Assembly (NCBI GenBank): GCA_944351415.1
Contig: CALVPQ010000006.1
Location: 1 to 61,544 of the forward strand
Length of the DNA: 61,544 nucleotides
Reading direction: 5' to 3'
Source: an uncultured Clostridia bacterium
GTDB taxonomy: Bacteria; Bacillota; Clostridia; Christensenellales; UBA1242
In this document: positions 27,170 to 34,560 of the stretch, in pieces
Position numbering within the stretch: position 1 is the stretch's first letter
Layout: each line of letters starts with the position of its first letter
Notes under the pieces: model-generated
The model's database searches: none
Told to the model about the DNA's origin: nothing
The model's input: the letters and a program-made list of their open reading frames with translations, nothing else
Program-made: the position numbers and the translations under genes

Positions 27170-27178
27170 CAATTAAAA

Positions 27179-27207
27179 AACAGCAGTAACATAATCAAAC
27201 TGCTGTT
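27179..27207 (-). terminator. terminator of the acidic hypothetical gene
   Basis: AACAGCAG/CTGCTGTT 8-bp stem (27179-27186 with 27200-27207), followed by six T on the minus strand. It lies between the convergent ylbJ and the gene at 27288, and could also slow the ylbJ transcript. Confidence 0.75.
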
Positions 27208-27287
27208 ATTGACTAAAAAATAAATATTTAAAAAACAAACTATATTTATTACCTACTGCTTTTATCTTAAATAAAAATTATACAAAC

Positions 27288-28031
27288 TTAGATATTTAGA
27301 ATATCCAATATTTCCTTTACTAAAAACTTTGCTTGTTTTGCTTTACAAGCTTTAAGAGCAAGCCCTAGAGAATATGTAACCTCGCTATCTCGTAGTTCTG
27401 TTGTCTTAACAAGAGCTTTGCATACTGTTACTGCATTAACATTATTTTGTGAATTATTATAATATTGCAGTTCACTTATAATTTGCACTGCAATTTTTTG
27501 AATGCGTAAGAAATCATCGCCATAATCATCACCTTCATTTTCATTATCAAGATTATTTTCTTCAGGCTCTTCTTCTGCTTCTTCAGATTCTTCTTTTACT
27601 TCTTGTTTTTGCACTTCAAGCTTAGGATAGCCAAAAACTTCAGCAAGTAAATTTCTAAATGGGATAACCATGCTATCCATAAAAGCCTTGAAAGGATTTT
27701 CTTCTCTGCCGTAGAATCTTTTTATAAAATCAACTAAGTCCACTTTTTTATTATCCATATCCACAAGCATACAAAAAACAAAAGCTATCACCTTATATTC
27801 TTCTGTTGGCATAAGACAAATGTATTCACCATGCCCATCTTGTATGAAAGCCTTAGAAAACTCTCTATCTCTATTAAATTGTTCTAAACATTCTCCTACA
27901 AGTGAACAAAGTTCCTCGTTTTGAGCTAGCAGTTGAAGCATACGTTGAAGTTTATATTCAGCAACCAAAAACTTGCAGTTTATAAAGTCATCACAAGCAT
28001 CAAAGAACTCTTTTAATTTATTCTGTTCCAT
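27288..28031 (-). CDS. conserved-looking hypothetical protein with an acidic linker
   Basis: I start it at 28031 (MEQNKLKEFF), because AAGAGG precedes this ATG; an in-frame ATG at 28058 lacks a site. The 247 residues have an N-terminal helical domain (about 1-140), a 35-residue linker made mostly of Glu/Asp (near 142-175) and a C-terminal helical domain (about 180-247). There is no signal peptide, membrane segment or metal motif. I do not recognise the family. It is a single-gene unit divergent from the DUF4364 gene, with its own terminator. A two-domain cytosolic adaptor is possible but unproven. Confidence 0.7.
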   Translation of the reverse strand: MEQNKLKEFFDACDDFINCKFLVAEYKLQRMLQLLAQNEELCSLVGECLEQFNRDREFSKAFIQDGHGEYICLMPTEEYKVIAFVFCMLVDMDNKKVDLVDFIKRFYGREENPFKAFMDSMVIPFRNLLAEVFGYPKLEVQKQEVKEESEEAEEEPEENNLDNENEGDDYGDDFLRIQKIAVQIISELQYYNNSQNNVNAVTVCKALVKTTELRDSEVTYSLGLALKACKAKQAKFLVKEILDILNI

Positions 28032-28105
28032 ATTAACCTCTTGTTTGTATTTTACCATACATTAATAAAAAATCAAACAAATTAAAGATAGTTATTTAAA
28101 AAAAT

Positions 28106-28133
28106 TTGATTTCTAAAAAAAACATGGTATAAT
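28106..28133 (+). promoter_or_regulatory. promoter giving a leaderless DUF4364 mRNA
   Basis: TTGATT (28106-28111), 16 nt, extended TGGTATAAT with the -10 at 28128-28133. Only six bases separate the -10 from the ATG at 28140, so the transcript should start at the start codon. There is no ribosome binding site. Confidence 0.65.
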
Positions 28134-28139
28134 ATTTAA

Positions 28140-28697
28140 ATGGATAAGATACTTACAGATAAAGAACAAATTGTTTTAGACAAACTTATCATGCTTTTTG
28201 TTATTGACAAGATGGAAATACCTTTAACAGAAGATTCTATTCTTGACGTTTGTAGTGTCAAAAATACTTGGATAAAAAATTACATGGATTGCAAAGCAAT
28301 CATACATGATTTAGTTGATACAAACCTTTTATATATAATTGGCGATGCAAGTGACGATAAAGAACTCTTCGCTCTCACTTATGAAGGAAGAGAATGTCTA
28401 TCCCATCTTTATAGACGTATTCCGCTTGCTATTCGAGAAGAAATATCTGCCTACTTACAAGCAAATAGACTTAATGTTAAATCTTCACAAGAGTATAGTG
28501 CAACCTATTCTAAGAATGAAGATGGTTCATATAATGTTGAGTTAAAAATATATGAACCACTTATAACTCAACCTATGTTTATTTTGAATATAAAAGCACC
28601 CTCTCGTCAAGCCGCAAACGAGGCTATCCACAAGTGGAAGATAAATGCCCCTATCATATATGAAACGATATATGAAAAGTTAATAAATACTGATTAG
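28140..28697 (+). CDS. DUF4364 family protein
   Basis: A 185-residue cytosolic protein of a family widespread in clostridia and of unknown function. It matches in overall plan: an N-terminal winged-helix-like region (about 1-85) with a D-K-E-Q-I-V-L-D-K-L start and L-T-Y-E-G-R-E-C-L near residue 80, then a linker helix and a C-terminal beta region (about 115-150). The winged helix suggests a DNA-binding regulator, by inference only. The gene is monocistronic, starts directly at its transcription start, and is followed by a terminator shared with rnhA. Confidence 0.78.
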   Translation: MDKILTDKEQIVLDKLIMLFVIDKMEIPLTEDSILDVCSVKNTWIKNYMDCKAIIHDLVDTNLLYIIGDASDDKELFALTYEGRECLSHLYRRIPLAIREEISAYLQANRLNVKSSQEYSATYSKNEDGSYNVELKIYEPLITQPMFILNIKAPSRQAANEAIHKWKINAPIIYETIYEKLINTD

Positions 28698-28755
28698 ATT
28701 CGGTTGCGAAAATTAGTTATTAAAAAATAATCAATATATATTAAATACACATCAT

Positions 28756-28783
28756 AAAAGACCATGTAGTTATGGTCTTTTTA
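28756..28783. terminator. bidirectional terminator between DUF4364 and rnhA
   Basis: AAAAGACCAT/ATGGTCTTTT 10-bp stem (28756-28765 with 28772-28781) with a 6-base loop. It has T-rich ends on both strands and is placed between convergent genes. Confidence 0.85.
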
Positions 28784-28803
28784 TAAAATTTAAAACAATT
28801 AAA

Positions 28804-29247
28804 TCAATTTTCATCTTTAATTTTTATTATTTCTCCCCTAGCCAAGGCATCACAACGATTATTAAACTCATTATCAGCATGCCCTTTAACTTTATGCCAA
28901 CTCACATTATGTAAATTTATAAGTTCTAATAGTTTTTGCCATAAATCAATGTTTAAAACCATTCCTTTAGATGTTCTCCACCCATTATTTTGCCAATTTT
29001 CTATCCAATTTTGTAAAAAAGCATTCACAACATAAGCTGAATCGCTATATATATCAACCTGACAAGGTTCTTTTAAAGCTTCAAGCCCTTTAATAACTGC
29101 AGTTAACTCCATACGATTATTGGTTGTTTGCGCCTCGCCGCCGGACAATTCTTTTTTTATTTCATTATAGATAAGTATAGCACCCCAACCACCCTTTCCA
29201 GGATTTCCAGAACATGCGCCATCAGTATACAATATAATGTGTTTCAT
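28804..29247 (-). CDS. rnhA: ribonuclease HI
   Basis: Removes RNA from RNA-DNA hybrids. The 147 residues show the complete catalytic set: Y-T-D-G-A-C-S-G-N-P-G (Asp8), N-N-R-M-E-L (Glu), Y-S-D-S-A-Y (Asp) and G-H-A-D-N-E (the fourth acid and catalytic His). Length is that of the bacterial type I enzyme without a hybrid-binding domain. Its ATG follows the HIT gene stop directly, so the two are one transcript. Confidence 0.97.
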   Translation of the reverse strand: MKHIILYTDGACSGNPGKGGWGAILIYNEIKKELSGGEAQTTNNRMELTAVIKGLEALKEPCQVDIYSDSAYVVNAFLQNWIENWQNNGWRTSKGMVLNIDLWQKLLELINLHNVSWHKVKGHADNEFNNRCDALARGEIIKIKDEN

Positions 29248-29652
29248 TTATTTCACCTTAAATTCTTCGCAAAGTTCTTCAAGTGTTTTTGCATTCTTTT
29301 CAAGTGTTGGAAAAACGTGCATATTGTCATTTCTCTTTCTAGGCAAAATATGAAAGTGAAGATGAAAAACACTTTGCTCTGCACTCTCTCCGCTAGCATT
29401 CAAAATGTTTATGCCTTCAAATCCACAATTGTTTATAAGATGATTGCCTAGCATTTTAACGGTTTTCATTATATGAGCTAAGGTTTCTTCATCACAATCA
29501 AGCACATTTTTGCAATGTTTTTTAGGAACAACGAGAATATGCCCATTTCCATCATTACTTATATCTAAAAAAGCATAAGTAAACTTATCCTCATAAAGTT
29601 TATAAGAAGGCATCTCGCCTTTTATTATTTTACAAAATAAACAATTATCCAT
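29248..29652 (-). CDS. HIT family hydrolase (HinT-like)
   Basis: A 134-residue nucleotide-binding hydrolase of the histidine triad superfamily. It has C-L-F-C-K-I-I-K-G near the N-terminus, G-H-I-L-V-V-P-K-K-H in the middle and the triad F-H-L-H-F-H-I-L-P-R near residue 98-107. Such enzymes hydrolyse adenosine phosphoramidates; the in-cell substrate is uncertain. It overlaps neither neighbour and lies between degV and rnhA on one transcript. Confidence 0.92.
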   Translation of the reverse strand: MDNCLFCKIIKGEMPSYKLYEDKFTYAFLDISNDGNGHILVVPKKHCKNVLDCDEETLAHIMKTVKMLGNHLINNCGFEGINILNASGESAEQSVFHLHFHILPRKRNDNMHVFPTLEKNAKTLEELCEEFKVK

Positions 29653-29674
29653 AAATTCTCCTTTCTTAAACTTA

Positions 29675-30526
29675 TTATTTTTCTTCTAGTAAATACAAAA
29701 TTCCAAGAGTATTTTCCCCACAATGGCAAGAGATTGTTGAGCCAGCTACAGATGATACAACCTTATCAAATATGTTTTTATTCTTCACATACTCTACAAT
29801 TTCTTCAACAAATGCCAAGTCTTTACAAGTATGGGTAATAAAACATAAATCCTTTTTTATATTGCTATGAATTGAAAGCATATCATCAATATATTTGCAT
29901 ATAACACTATTGAATTTTCCCATGTATTTACCTGTGTTTTCAATTTTTCCGTCAATAAGTTCAAGTCTTGGCTTTATTTTAAGAAGATTAGCTCCAAATC
30001 TAGCCATAGCAGAGCATCTTCCACCTTTATAAAGAAAATCTAGTTTATCGACGACAAACGATGTTTGATTAAACTTAGCTTGTTCTTCAACAAGTTTACA
30101 AATTTCATCACAACTTTTCCCACTCCTAGCAAGCTCTGATGCATACAAAACTAAAAGTCCTATACCTGTTGACAATGATTTACTATCAATGATATGTAGT
30201 CTATTGTTATTAAGCTCTTCCTTCGCTTGTATTGCATAGTTATATGCAGATGAAAGCTTACTTGAAATTCCCATATATATAACTTCATCACCATCTTTAA
30301 GTAAATTAGAAAAAAATGCCTTAAATTCTTCAATACTTCTTGCTGCAGTCTTAGGTAGCTGACCTGTTTTTTCTACGTAACTAAATATATCTTTTGGAGT
30401 TATATCTACACCATCTAGATATTCTTTATCATCAAGTATGATTGACAATGGAAAAACAAAAATATTATTTTCTTCAATTTGGTCCTTATTTATATCAACA
30501 CAACTATCTGAACAAATTTTAATCAT
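29675..30526 (-). CDS. DegV family fatty-acid-binding protein
   Basis: A 283-residue protein of the DegV/FakB family, which binds a fatty acid and presents it to the kinase FakA. Typical features are I-C-S-D-S-C-V-D-I at the start, K-T-A-A-R-S-I-E-E-F (a Thr-x-x-x-Ser contact), S-S-K-L-S-S-A-Y, D-S-K-S-L-S-T-G-I-G-L and L-Y-K-G-G-R-C-S. Full-length FakA is not in the window; only a lone FakA C-terminal domain is present at 16463-16735. Confidence 0.93.
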   Translation of the reverse strand: MIKICSDSCVDINKDQIEENNIFVFPLSIILDDKEYLDGVDITPKDIFSYVEKTGQLPKTAARSIEEFKAFFSNLLKDGDEVIYMGISSKLSSAYNYAIQAKEELNNNRLHIIDSKSLSTGIGLLVLYASELARSGKSCDEICKLVEEQAKFNQTSFVVDKLDFLYKGGRCSAMARFGANLLKIKPRLELIDGKIENTGKYMGKFNSVICKYIDDMLSIHSNIKKDLCFITHTCKDLAFVEEIVEYVKNKNIFDKVVSSVAGSTISCHCGENTLGILYLLEEK

Positions 30527-30665
30527 ATTATCCCCTTTGCTTTATATATTTTAATTATAATGATTTATTAAATTTTATCAAACTTATTTTTAACAAAAGT
30601 AAAATATTTTTTGCATAGAAGAATATTATTAATATTTCTACACACAATATCTACGGAGGTTGAAA

Positions 30666-30827
30666 ATGAGTAAACAATGGAAACCTGGTGAACAAGCACC
30701 AAAATCTGGCAACTATTCTTGCTATGACAAAAATGGCAGATGTGGCGGAAGTTGTTACCTTGAAAAAGGTCAACGTTTCCCTGCAACACAAAATTCTGGT
30801 TCTCATTATGAAATGGACGAAGAATAA
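30666..30827 (+). CDS. YjzC-like small protein
   Basis: A 53-residue peptide preceded by GGAGG seven bases before the ATG. The pattern K-P-G-E-x-A-P-x-S-G, then a Cys-rich turn (Tyr-x-x-Asp-x-x-Gly with Cys at 19, 26 and 30), L-x-x-G-x-R-F-P-A-T and an acidic end matches the YjzC family of small Firmicutes proteins of unknown function. The three cysteines are an addition that could bind a metal. It is followed by its own terminator, on the plus strand. Confidence 0.85.
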   Translation: MSKQWKPGEQAPKSGNYSCYDKNGRCGGSCYLEKGQRFPATQNSGSHYEMDEE

Positions 30828-30839
30828 ATAGTTGTCTTT

Positions 30840-30870
30840 AAAAAACTGTGAGTTTTTTCACAGTTTTTTT
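30840..30870 (+). terminator. terminator of the YjzC-like gene
   Basis: AAAACTGTGA...TCACAGTTTT hairpin followed by seven T, 13 nt past the stop. Confidence 0.9.
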
Positions 30871-30887
30871 ATTTAAAAAATTTTTTG

Positions 30888-30957
30888 GGTGGCAGTCAAA
30901 ATAATTTTTTTAAATAATCAAAATAGAAATAAATTTATAAAAACTTAGGCGGCAGTC
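30888..30957 (+). repeat. direct repeat pair upstream of tRNA-Ser
   Basis: GGTGGCAGTC at 30888-30897 and GGCGGCAGTC at 30948-30957 differ by one base and are exactly 60 bp apart in otherwise A+T-rich DNA. The function is unknown. Confidence 0.35.
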
Positions 30958-30989
30958 TTATATTAAAATAAATTTTTAACCTTTTTTTC

Positions 30990-31018
30990 TTGACAACACC
31001 TTCTTTTCATGTTATCTT
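30990..31018 (+). promoter_or_regulatory. promoter of tRNA-Ser
   Basis: TTGACA (30990-30995), 17 nt, TATCTT (31013-31018), 8 nt before the first base of the tRNA. Confidence 0.85.
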
Positions 31019-31026
31019 AAAGTTAT

Positions 31027-31114
31027 GCAGAGATGGCCGAGCGGTTTAAGGCGCACGCTTGGAAAGCGTGTAAGGTTCATACCTTCGCAGGTTCGAATCC
31101 TGTTCTCTGCGCCA
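31027..31114 (+). tRNA. tRNA-Ser(GGA)
   Basis: Class II tRNA of 88 nt including an encoded CCA. The acceptor stem is GCAGAGA/TCTCTGC. The anticodon stem CACGC/GCGTG holds the loop TTGGAAA, giving anticodon GGA (reads UCC and UCU). A long variable arm follows and the T loop is GGTTCGAATCC. Confidence 0.98.
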
Positions 31115-31125
31115 ATTATAAAATA

Positions 31126-31170
31126 TACTATATTTAGTATTATTTATGCATATTATACTCTCTATTTAGC
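31126..31170 (+). repeat. dispersed palindromic repeat, copy 2 (internally deleted)
   Basis: The first 23 bases, TACTATATTTAGTATTATTTATG by position 31126-31148, match the copy at 37551-37573 at 22 of 23 positions. The last nine bases match its end, CTATWTAGC. The middle right arm is shortened. It sits directly after tRNA-Ser. Confidence 0.55.
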
Positions 31171-31211
31171 TTATTAAAAATTTTTAGGAACATTTTTAAA
31201 AAGAAGATAAC

Positions 31212-31243
31212 AAAAATCCGCCAGTGAATTTGGTGGATTTTTA
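31212..31243. terminator. terminator hairpin between tRNA-Ser and the nitroreductase gene
   Basis: AAAAATCCGCCA...TGGTGGATTTTT hairpin, usable on both strands. It can end the tRNA transcript on the plus strand and the nitroreductase transcript on the minus strand. The rest of 31171-31400 holds no gene I can support. Confidence 0.8.
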
Positions 31244-31400
31244 TTAAAACTTTCTCCTACTTACTATTTTAACAGTTATTATTTCTCTGCCAAATCGACC
31301 AACTTGGAATATAGCTATACTTGACAAAATAACACAAACGGAAGATAAAAAACCTTCCATACACCCAACAAAATGATTGACACTATTATAAAAATTTTGT

Positions 31401-32042
31401 TTATTTTTTCAAGTTTATTATTGATTTTTGAAAATCATTATATTTTGGTCTTTTAAAGTAAACAAAATTATCCCTGAATTTTCTTCGCCAAGAGAAATTT
31501 CGTCTTCTTTTTGGATACCCAATTGCAAGAGAAGAAACAAGTTCTAAATTTTTACCTTTCATCATATCACAAACTTCTTTCTCAATTGAATAGACGTCCC
31601 TTATACAAAGAGAAGAAAGCCCAAGGTCTGTTGCACATAGACACATATTTTCTATACACCCACCAATCGAGAGATTATCAGCTATAGCCCAAGGCTCATT
31701 TGTTTCTTTAAAGATAAGAATTAAAACAGGAGCTTCGGAAATAACTCTCATAGAATTTTTAACAGAACTAGCGGTATTCCAAACTTTTCTTTCATAATTT
31801 TTAAGTTCTTCAAAAGTTTCCTTGGAAATCTTTTCTTTCATAAAAGAGACAATTTTATCTTTTGTCTCACCTTTTGCAATTGCAAATCTCCAAGGCTGAC
31901 GATTTTTTGCAGAAGGAGCAGTTATACCCATTTCAAGAATCTCTAAAATAAGATTATCGTCCACATCTTCTTTTCTGAATGAACGACAACTATATCTATT
32001 TGTTACACATTTTTTCATTTCCATAAAATGATGATAAAACAT
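31401..32042 (-). CDS. nitroreductase family protein
   Basis: A 213-residue FMN-dependent oxidoreductase of the nitroreductase superfamily. It has the start N-R-Y-S-C-R-S-F-R, the FMN phosphate and cofactor site P-S-A-K-N-R-Q-P-W-R-F (about 38-48), and a C-terminal A-I-G-Y-P-K. The substrate is unknown. The first ATG has no ribosome binding site; starts at the internal codons M-E-M-K-K-C-V are also possible. The C-terminus is basic. It is probably a single gene. Confidence 0.87.
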   Translation of the reverse strand: MFYHHFMEMKKCVTNRYSCRSFRKEDVDDNLILEILEMGITAPSAKNRQPWRFAIAKGETKDKIVSFMKEKISKETFEELKNYERKVWNTASSVKNSMRVISEAPVLILIFKETNEPWAIADNLSIGGCIENMCLCATDLGLSSLCIRDVYSIEKEVCDMMKGKNLELVSSLAIGYPKRRRNFSWRRKFRDNFVYFKRPKYNDFQKSIINLKK

Positions 32043-32163
32043 TTAGAGAAATCAAGTCAAGAAAATAAAGGTTATTCTTTATTTTTCTACACAAAGTTTT
32101 ATCACGTGCTTAAACAAACAGTCAACCAAAATCATCAAAAAACATGATTAATTAATTGCTAAT

Positions 32164-32199
32164 AAAAAATAGTAGAAACAATTTGTTCCACTATTTTTT
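32164..32199 (-). terminator. terminator of the DUF378 gene
   Basis: Ten-base arms AAAAAATAGT/ACTATTTTTT with an inner GAAACA/TGTTCC stem, 27 nt past the stop on the minus strand. Confidence 0.75.
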
Positions 32200-32225
32200 C
32201 TGCTAGTTTTAAATAAACTTATTTT

Positions 32226-32453
32226 TTAAACATTCCTATATAAAGCATTTGTAAGAACTATTCCACCATCTATAGCAGCTGAAATAATTAACCATATCGT
32301 TGCAATTAATACTAAGATATAAATAATTCTTTCAATTATCTTATGCCCCATACTTATCCATGCCACTAAGTTGAAATTAAAAAGTCCAACAAGCCCCCAA
32401 TTAAGTCCACCTAGTAGCAAAATAATGAAAGCTATATAATTTGCTATAATCAT
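32226..32453 (-). CDS. DUF378 family membrane protein
   Basis: A 75-residue protein with two hydrophobic segments (about 4-30 and 41-62). The family motif G-G-L-N-W-G-L-V-G-L-F-N-F-N-L-V fills residues 15-30. DUF378 proteins are small membrane proteins of unknown function. GGAGGT lies before the ATG (plus-strand CACCTCC is seen at 32459-32465 as part of TACCTCCTAC). It is monocistronic with its own terminator. Confidence 0.9.
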   Translation of the reverse strand: MIIANYIAFIILLLGGLNWGLVGLFNFNLVAWISMGHKIIERIIYILVLIATIWLIISAAIDGGIVLTNALYRNV

Positions 32454-32530
32454 TTTTTACCTCCTACTCTTATGTTGGCTTTTTTTATGAATTTTATACT
32501 TGTTAATAAAAACTCATTTGATAAATTTTG

Positions 32531-32642
32531 ATAATGAGGGCTGCAAAAAACTTTTAGCATTTTGCTAAAAGTAGAAAAAAAAAGCGAAGCTTTTTTGTGC
32601 AAACTCTTGTTAAAGAGTTTGTTTTTGCAGCCCCGCCATTAT
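32531..32642. repeat. cloverleaf-shaped inverted-repeat element
   Basis: An outer stem is formed by 32531-32536 with 32637-32642 (6 bp), a 1x3 internal loop, and 32538-32549 with 32622-32633 (12 bp). Inside are three perfect hairpins: 32551-32559/32563-32571 (9 bp), 32578-32585/32589-32596 (8 bp, GAA loop) and 32600-32608/32613-32621 (9 bp). Only a few bases separate them, so the whole folds as a four-way junction on either strand. It lies between DUF378 and mnmA. There is no coding capacity. Confidence 0.75.
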
Positions 32643-32649
32643 AATAAAT

Positions 32650-33744
32650 CTAACTTATTTTATTTCCATCTTTATCAAAGCTTTCATCAATTGTTCCGCC
32701 ACCTAGACAAATACCATCTTCGGTATATAGAACAACATATTGACCAGGAGTTATTGCTCGTTGACTTTCAGCAAAATCAACTCTAATATGGTCTTTATCT
32801 AAAATTTTAACTCTAACCTTTTGGTCAGGTTGACGATACCTAAATTTAGCAAAGCAATCAAATTCATCTTCTGCTGGAATTTCTGGTATCCAGTTCATAC
32901 CACTCGCAAGTAGATAGTCACTATAAAGCAATTTATCCTCGCCTTGAGAAACATAAAGGATATTTTTTTCTAAATCCTTTTTTATAACAAACCATCGTTC
33001 CCCATTTCCATCTTTTTTACCGCCAATATTAAGACCACGTCTTTGCCCTAAAGTGTAATACATAAGACCATCATGTTTTCCAACAACATTTCCATGCAGG
33101 TCTACTATATCCCCAGGTTTTGCAGGCAAATATTCTTGTAAAAATTTTTTGAAGTTTCGCTCTCCAATAAAACAAATTCCTGTGCTATCCTTTTTATCAG
33201 CATTAACTAGAGACAATTTATGTGCAATTTCTCTTACTTTAGGTTTATCAATATCTTCAAGTGGAAAGATAACACTTGCAAGTTGGTCTTGCCTTAATTG
33301 ATTTAAAAAATATGACTGGTCTTTATTTAAGTCTGATGCTTTTGCTAGATAAAATTTCCCATCTTTTTCAATCTTTTTTGCATAGTGACCTGTTGCAATC
33401 ATTTCAGCCCCAAGCTTTTTTGCTTGTTCAAGAAAGGGTCCAAACTTAACTTCTCTGTTACACAGAACATCAGGATTAGGTGTTCTTCCTTTTTTATACT
33501 CACTAAGAAAATATTCAAAAACTCTTGTATAATACTCTTTTGAGTAGTTAACAGAAAAATATGGAATCCCTATTTTATTACAAACTCTTTTAACATCTTC
33601 AAAATCTTCCTCGGCTGTGCAAGCTCCATCTTTTTCTTCCCAATTAACCATAAAAAGGCCTATAACATCATGCCCCTGTTCTTTTAAAAGATACGCTGCA
33701 ACTGAAGAGTCAACTCCTCCACTTATTCCAACAACAATTCTCAT
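32650..33744 (-). CDS. mnmA: tRNA-specific 2-thiouridylase MnmA
   Basis: Inserts sulfur at C2 of the wobble uridine in tRNA-Lys, -Glu and -Gln. The 364 residues start [14 protein letters not shown] (PP-loop). They contain N-P-D-V-L-C-N (first catalytic Cys), [21 protein letters not shown] (second catalytic Cys) and Y-T-L-G-Q-R-R-G. It overlaps the TM2 gene by 4 nt (ATGA), a coupled arrangement. The usual cysteine desulfurase partner is not adjacent. Confidence 0.97.
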   Translation of the reverse strand: MRIVVGISGGVDSSVAAYLLKEQGHDVIGLFMVNWEEKDGACTAEEDFEDVKRVCNKIGIPYFSVNYSKEYYTRVFEYFLSEYKKGRTPNPDVLCNREVKFGPFLEQAKKLGAEMIATGHYAKKIEKDGKFYLAKASDLNKDQSYFLNQLRQDQLASVIFPLEDIDKPKVREIAHKLSLVNADKKDSTGICFIGERNFKKFLQEYLPAKPGDIVDLHGNVVGKHDGLMYYTLGQRRGLNIGGKKDGNGERWFVIKKDLEKNILYVSQGEDKLLYSDYLLASGMNWIPEIPAEDEFDCFAKFRYRQPDQKVRVKILDKDHIRVDFAESQRAITPGQYVVLYTEDGICLGGGTIDESFDKDGNKIS

Positions 33745-34499
33745 CTGTTTTCTCCACTATTAGTTTTATTTTTATCTTCGGCTTTTGATTTAGCAACTCT
33801 TTTATTATCAACTTCTTTGTTTGCGCTTTTACATTCTCTCTCTTGTTCTATTAAGTTTTTTCCTTCTTGAATCAAAAGTTCAATGCTATCAATATCAATT
33901 TTATCTTCTATTTGTTTTGTTTTGCTAACCCTATCATTCTCATCGCTACTTTTTAAAGATGGTATTATTTCTTTACTATTTTCATTTTGTTCCTTGGCAG
34001 AGTTGTTGATTTGTTCTATATCTAAATCTATTGCCACAGGAACTTTAAATTTTTTAAATAAAATCATAAATATATCCCAAACCCATGTAAACAATAGAAT
34101 AAGACCACACACCGTTGATAACACTCCAAGCAGTGCCCCATCGTTTATTGCAGCCACCTGGGAATTAAAAACTGTTAAAAGAATAATTGCTACAAAATCT
34201 GCTAGAGTTATTGCTCCACGTAAATACCTGCCCACATAAAAACAATGAACTCCAAAAATTCCCAAAAATATGGAGTAAAGCAGAAGTTTTATAAAACTTA
34301 CATCACTTGGCAAAGTTGATGAGCGAATAATAAAGTCTCTATCGTGACGTAGTATTTTATTTTTAGCTTCCCTATTTGTTGCGATTTTTAGGCGTGAAAA
34401 AGATAGTCCACAATCTGGGCAGACATCAATACTTTTAAGGCATTTTAACCCACATCTTGGACAATATTGATATTCATTTATTGCACGCTTCCATTTCAT
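33741..34499 (-). CDS. TM2 domain membrane protein with N-terminal zinc ribbon
   Basis: A 252-residue protein. Residues 13-34 are a zinc ribbon (C-P-R-C ... C-P-D-C), and a cytosolic stretch follows. Residues ~68-155 are a TM2 domain with [12 protein letters not shown] and two or three membrane helices. A long polar tail rich in Glu, Lys and Ser (about 165-252) completes it. TM2 proteins have no agreed function. It is translated just ahead of mnmA with a 4-nt overlap; the pairing may be accidental. Confidence 0.85.
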   Translation of the reverse strand: MKWKRAINEYQYCPRCGLKCLKSIDVCPDCGLSFSRLKIATNREAKNKILRHDRDFIIRSSTLPSDVSFIKLLLYSIFLGIFGVHCFYVGRYLRGAITLADFVAIILLTVFNSQVAAINDGALLGVLSTVCGLILLFTWVWDIFMILFKKFKVPVAIDLDIEQINNSAKEQNENSKEIIPSLKSSDENDRVSKTKQIEDKIDIDSIELLIQEGKNLIEQERECKSANKEVDNKRVAKSKAEDKNKTNSGENR

Positions 34500-34560
34500 G
34501 CAAAAAATATACCACTAAAAGCTTTAATTTGTCAAGTAACAGGTAGATTTTATAGAAAAA

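Noticed and set aside
31311-31350. TTGACA-17-GATAAA promoter-like sequence on the plus strand
   Set aside because: No gene lies downstream on that strand; it is probably a chance match in A+T-rich DNA.
31244-31360. A 38-codon minus-strand ORF (starting MEGFLSSVCV) between tRNA-Ser and the nitroreductase gene, directly followed by a terminator hairpin
   Set aside because: It has no ribosome binding site and no recognisable family, and it can be explained as read-through sequence between nitroreductase and its terminator. A conserved homologue would change this.
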